Positions 60,122-64,000 of a DNA stretch of 64,000 bases are shown piece by piece. A model generated the notes under the pieces. The model did not search any database, was not told the origin of the DNA, and was given only the letters and a program-made list of their open reading frames with translations. The DNA is from Ornithinimicrobium sp. INDO-MA30-4. GTDB taxonomy: Bacteria > Actinomycetota > Actinomycetes > Actinomycetales > Dermatophilaceae. A program made the position numbers and the translations under genes. The stretch lies in NCBI RefSeq assembly GCF_021535045.1, contig NZ_CP091056.1, positions 1,674,001 to 1,738,000 of the forward strand, in the 5' to 3' direction. The first letter of the stretch is position 1. Each line of letters begins with the position of its first letter.

Positions 60122-63100
60122 CGGACTTCCTCCCGGTAGTCCGCGTCCAGGGCCTGGGCTCGCACGCGCGCCACCAAGACAGACCCGACGAGCACAAGGA
60201 TGGCAACCATCAGGCCCAGCACGGCCAGCCACGGCCCCACCGTCAAAGCCAGGGTCGCCGGGATACTCGCTACGCCCTGAGGAATTGTTGACCGCGCTAA
60301 ATCTGGCACGACCAACAGCGACACCGCCCAACCGGCCAATCCACCAAACACCGTGGCAGCGACCAGCACACCCACCAGTTCAGTGAGCCTTGATCGGGCC
60401 TGGGCTCGCGGAGTCATGCCGAGCGCTCGGAGCACAGCCACCTCTGCGCGCCGAGCGGCAACATTGCTCACGGCAACGGCCGCAACACCGATACCCGCAA
60501 GCAGAACTGCTCCGACTGAGGCAGCCCAAAACACCAGCCGAACCGCCCTAGCCGGGTCGGTCACTTCGAGCGCCTGGCCTGGCTCAGCAGACACAATGCC
60601 CGGCAGCGCGGCATTTCGGCCGCCGTCTGCGTTGGCTGCGCAGACGAAACCCAGACCTCATCTGCAGCAGGCGGTGTGGCGCCTTCGGCATAAAGCGCCA
60701 CACTCAGCGCCGCAGAGTCGGCCACGATGAGGCGGGGGCTTGAGAAGCCAGGCACAGCATCGACGATCTGCACAACTTCAGCACCGACCACCGCGCCAAA
60801 GGACTCAAGGTCGACACGCGAGCCAACACTGAGGCTGTTCGCTTGCGCTAATTCGGTGCTGAGGGCAACAGGCACCTGGCCTCCGGGATCGAAGGCGGCA
60901 AGGGATGAGTCCACGCGGCCATCAGCCCCCGAGAGGCTCGGTGCGTCGACTACGTCGATGAGCAGGCCGCTTTCAGACTGCTCGACCAAGATGTCCTCTG
61001 ATTCAGACGTCTGAGCCCAGTCATCCGCAGCCCGAGTCAATGAAATGGCCTCGTCACTAGCATTCATCGTGATGTCCGCGCTGGAGGTGACAGGATCCGC
61101 TGACCCGGTGAAAACGATCGGTGTCGACACATCGAGCGCCACAACTTCGTATGCGGTGTCAGGCAGCAACTCAAGCACCACGGAGGTGGACTGTGGGGTT
61201 ATGTCGATCTGCACGTCCTCGGGAGTCTCGGCGTCAACCGAAAAGCGCTGGTGGTAGAGCCCGCATCGAAGGTAGAGATTCGTCCCGAAGCCGTGTCTCT
61301 GAGGGCGAGGGTCAACTCAAACCCACCCTCCTGGCCGCCAAACCCTCCAGTGCTATCGCGAGCGCCTCATCCGCTGGCACCCCTGCTTGCTGCGACAACC
61401 CTTCATACAACGACGCAAACTCACTCTCGATGGCCTCTGCCGCTGCCGGTGGCATGACCACCTGCCAGTCAACATCAACCTGCACCGTTTCGGCGCCAGT
61501 CGGCAGCGGGATTCCTTCGGCTGGGCCAGGGCTAAGCACGTCGGCCAACTCGGCCGGGTCTGCCGCGCCGTTGGGCACGTCGGTCACGGCTCCCCAGCGA
61601 GCCATCGGCGCCACGATGGCCTGGGCATCGGTGGCTCCAACTTGAGTGTCTGCCACCCACACTGGCGAAACGGCCTCAACCCCAGAGACCTCCGAAATCG
61701 CGCGGCGGTCTCTCTCGTCCGCACCCGTTTGCTCCAGCACGACGCGGACATCGGATCCTTGCCCAAGTCGGCGACGCTGGCCCGCAGGTCGCTCGACGTG
61801 GCGGCATACATTCCAGCGACGGTCGCCGTGCCCATCGACAGGACGATCAACACGACTGGCACGGCATAGACTGACAACTGACGGGATACTTGCGTTGCAG
61901 CCAGGTGACCGGCTAACCCATGACGCCGCGCCACTGTTTGACCCAGTCGAGAAAGCGGGCCCAGGGCCGCCAGTGCAATCACCGCGCAAGCGGTCAATAA
62001 GAATGTCGGCGCCGAGCCCGCCAACAAGTCCGTGCTCAACTCCCTGCGCGTCCCGGATCAAGGGAGACCCATAGCGCTGCAATTGCCACCACGAGAGCCC
62101 GGCCAGCCCGAGGACGGCGACAACAACCACGCCAGCCGCCACCACGACGGCGCCCTGATAGATCAGAGCGCTGGCGGGTGGCCAGTTGGCGGACATGGGT
62201 GACCGATACGGCCGTCAGCACAGCGACCACAGCCACACCGGTGAGCGCGCCCACGGCGATAACGATCACTGGGTCAACTGAGCCTGAGGAACTGACACGG
62301 CGAGGACGAGGCCGGCTGCAACCACGCCGACACCGCCGCCCGTTACCGAGAGAGCCAGGGCTTCCAGCACGGACCAGCCAATCACCTGACGGCGAGCCGC
62401 GCCCCGGGCCAAGAACAACCCAAACTGACTGGTCCTGGAGACCACCAACAACCTGGCCAGCTGCACCAGAGCAATCAGGCAGACCCCAAAGAGCAAGAGG
62501 AGCGGCACCACTCCAAGAGCTCGGGCGATGGCAAGATTCTGGGCGGCCGCCGCGGCTGTCGGTGCCAAATCGCCGTCGACCTGAACTCCGCGCAGTTCCA
62601 CGTCACTCGACTTCAGGGTTGAGCGCAAGGTTTGTGCCGCTGAGGCGATCGGAGCCAGATCATCAGGCTGCAGAGCATCCGCGTCTGGCTGAATCGTCCA
62701 GCGCACAAAGGGTGGATCGCTGAAAGCGGCTATCTCCTCAGTGGCAACGATCAATGGCCCAACTTCTCCGTCAGCCTGACCGGCCCTTGCCAGCGGGTCG
62801 TCAAACCAATAGGCAGCTGCCGGGTCTGTCGGTCGCCAGAGGGCCGAAATCTGCACGTCTTGCCCATCGACGGAAATCTCATCACCCTGGGTAAGGCCCC
62901 AAACTGCAGCGGCTTCGACGTGCAGTGCGCCCTGTATCGGCATTGAGCCCACCGCTGGCCACGCGCCGTCGACAACATCCACGAGGCCAGCCTCCCTGGC
63001 ACCACCGTGTCGTCGGCGATCACCACGAGCCGCTCTTCGCGACCGTCCACTGGTCGCGGATCGCTGAGGAGCGAACGTTGGACGATGACTTCCGCAGGCG

Positions 63101-63395
63101 CAAACGCTTGCTCAAACAACTGCCTCGCAGCAGCGTCCTGGGCCGGCGCGTCCTGCTGCTGACGGGTCAGCACCTGCAACCCGGCTTCTGTTGGGCTCTA
63201 AACCTCAACAATGGCTTGGCGAGCGGACACCGTCGCCGCCGCCAGCGAATACCCGACGGTTCCTGTGATGATCGCCGTGGTGACTGCGATCAGCACAAAC
63301 ACACTGAGTAGCAGGCCTCCACCCGATCGGGCGCGACGGAGGCTGGGGCGCACGCTTGAGAGCGCGCCGCCTCCGTGGCCTTCGTCAGACGACAA
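60118..63395 (-). CDS. Large FtsX-like ABC permease, copy 1 (about seven frameshifts)
   Basis: About 1090 residues reconstructed. Seen: N-terminal helix 'GGLLLSVFVLIAVTTAIITG', extracellular domain 'AFAPAEVIVQRSLLSDPRP' and 'GDEISVDGQDVQISALWRP', then 'VPLLLLFGVCLIALVQLARL' and 'SRTSQFGLFLARGAARRQVI' (an FtsX-type coupling loop), 'GAVVVAAGVVVVAVLGLAG', a second extracellular block 'TGAETVQVDVDWQVVMPP', 'SLSVGSRVDLESFG', and C-terminal helices 'LVFWAASVGAVLLAGIGVAA' with 'RRAEVAVLRALGMTPRAQAR'. The TTG start at 63395 follows agggag closely, so the true start may be slightly further in. Longer than copy 2, with extra central extracellular sequence. Confidence 0.72.
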
Positions 63396-63459
63396 GACTC
63401 CCCTGATCTCGTTGAGTGCTATTTAGACCCTAGGCGCGAGGGCAGACACTCTCAACAGA

Positions 63460-64000
63460 TCAGCAGCGGGTCGTGCCTGCTGAGTGGCTCATCCCGCCGC
63501 CAAGAACCGTGCTCAGGTTTGTGTCGAGCACGGACGTCGCGATGCGGACTGGCGCCGGCATACAGGTCGGCCTTGCTAGCAAAACTGGAGCGTTTTGATA
63601 GTCCGCGAGTTGCGTTCCAGCGACTGCATCGATGGACGCGCCGCCATCCACGATCAACGCACTTCCAGCGCCCCCGTCCAGGTTGCCCGAGCCAGCATGG
63701 CTGATGTTTCGAACCGATCATCGCCGCCAATTCGCGAGTTAGCCGTGCCTGGCATGGCCAAGCGAACCTGGTCTCGGTAGGCATCGGTGATGTGCGTTGA
63801 TCCGCCCAAACACGATTCGCTCGGGCGAAAGCCGAGCGATCTCCGTTGTCGTCTCGACGTCGAGGTCAGTGGCCCCGTTCACGAGTAGCACTGCATCGTT
63901 GTTGGCTGCAGCAGCCGCTCCACCGGCAAGGGCATCGGCGGGTTCTTGTCCCGATGCCAAATACAGAGTGCTGACCTGATCGAACTCACCAGTCAGAGCC
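63460..64000 (-). CDS. Cell-wall-binding repeat 2 protein (5' part outside window, frameshifts)
   Basis: C-terminal part of a protein with CW_binding_2-type repeats (PF04122 as in clostridial Cwp proteins). Seen: 'TLYLASGQEPADALAGGAAA', 'NNDAVLLVNGATDLDVETTT', 'EIARLSPERIVVFG' (after repair), 'SRIGGDDRFETSAMLARAT' and 'TNLSTVLGGG'. The repeat hallmarks, A-x-G-x-x-x-x-D-A-L-x-G and R-I-G-G-x-D-R-x-x-T, are clear. Frame breaks near 63808 and 63655. It likely binds cell-wall polymers outside the cell. Upstream of, and in the same direction as, the two large permease genes. Confidence 0.78.

Overview
The window comes from a high-GC actinomycete (Actinomycetota). The evidence is a mycothiol synthase (MshD), a GlnR-type orphan response regulator, a MutT1-like Nudix/phosphatase fusion beside polyphosphate kinase, the TreY-TreZ trehalose pair, cell-wall-binding and LytR-CpsA-Psr proteins, and a Streptomyces-style PHO box before pstS. 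I cannot name the genus. Alkyl sulfatase, phosphate and polyphosphate genes would suit a wastewater or freshwater isolate or MAG, but that is only a guess.

A technical feature dominates. More than sixty breaks interrupt otherwise well conserved genes. Most are cured by restoring one base to a run of identical bases (C, G, A or T). This is the error pattern of a lightly polished long-read assembly, so I annotate these genes as single CDSs with sequencing frameshifts, not as pseudogenes. A few lesions do look biological: a transposase remnant, an FAD-oxidoreductase 3' remnant, a GyrI-like fragment, and possibly two in-frame amber codons.

Layout. 1-5.2 kb: asparaginase (cut by the left edge), BKACE, YgfZ, Fur, an LCP cell-wall ligase, nitrobindin and a membrane protein. 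5.2-10.3 kb: glnR, mshD, ppk and mutT1. 10.3-11.6 kb: a solitary AbiEi-DUF559 gene bracketed by perfect 17-bp inverted repeats, then a minisatellite. 11.6-15.9 kb: pstSCAB with a three-repeat PHO box and strong hairpins between pstS and pstC. 16-21 kb: a possible structured RNA, an unknown conserved gene, treZ and treY. 21-27.6 kb: VanZ-like protein, two tandem septum-formation lipoproteins, a DUF3516 helicase divergent from a trypsin-like protease, and small genes. 27.6-33.3 kb: a GntR/ABC operon, an intact IS481 element, YeiH, an alcohol dehydrogenase and DUF998. 33.4-34 kb: tRNA-Lys with terminator and two remnants. 34-43 kb: MFS pump, lipoprotein, hemolysin III, methyltransferase, LD-carboxypeptidase and metQNI. 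43-50 kb: alkyl sulfatase, thioesterase, F5/8C lipoprotein, geranylgeranyl-reductase-like flavoprotein and NptA. 50-55.8 kb: GH13 glucosidase, CocE hydrolase, DUF6314, aldo/keto reductase and a membrane-anchored unknown. 55.8-64 kb: a large export or cell-envelope module with two MacB-like ATPases, two very large FtsX-like permeases and a CW_binding_2 protein cut by the right edge.

Functional themes are phosphate economy (pst, ppk, nptA), nitrogen control (glnR), trehalose metabolism, sulfur and methionine supply (alkyl sulfatase divergent from metQNI) and cell-envelope work.
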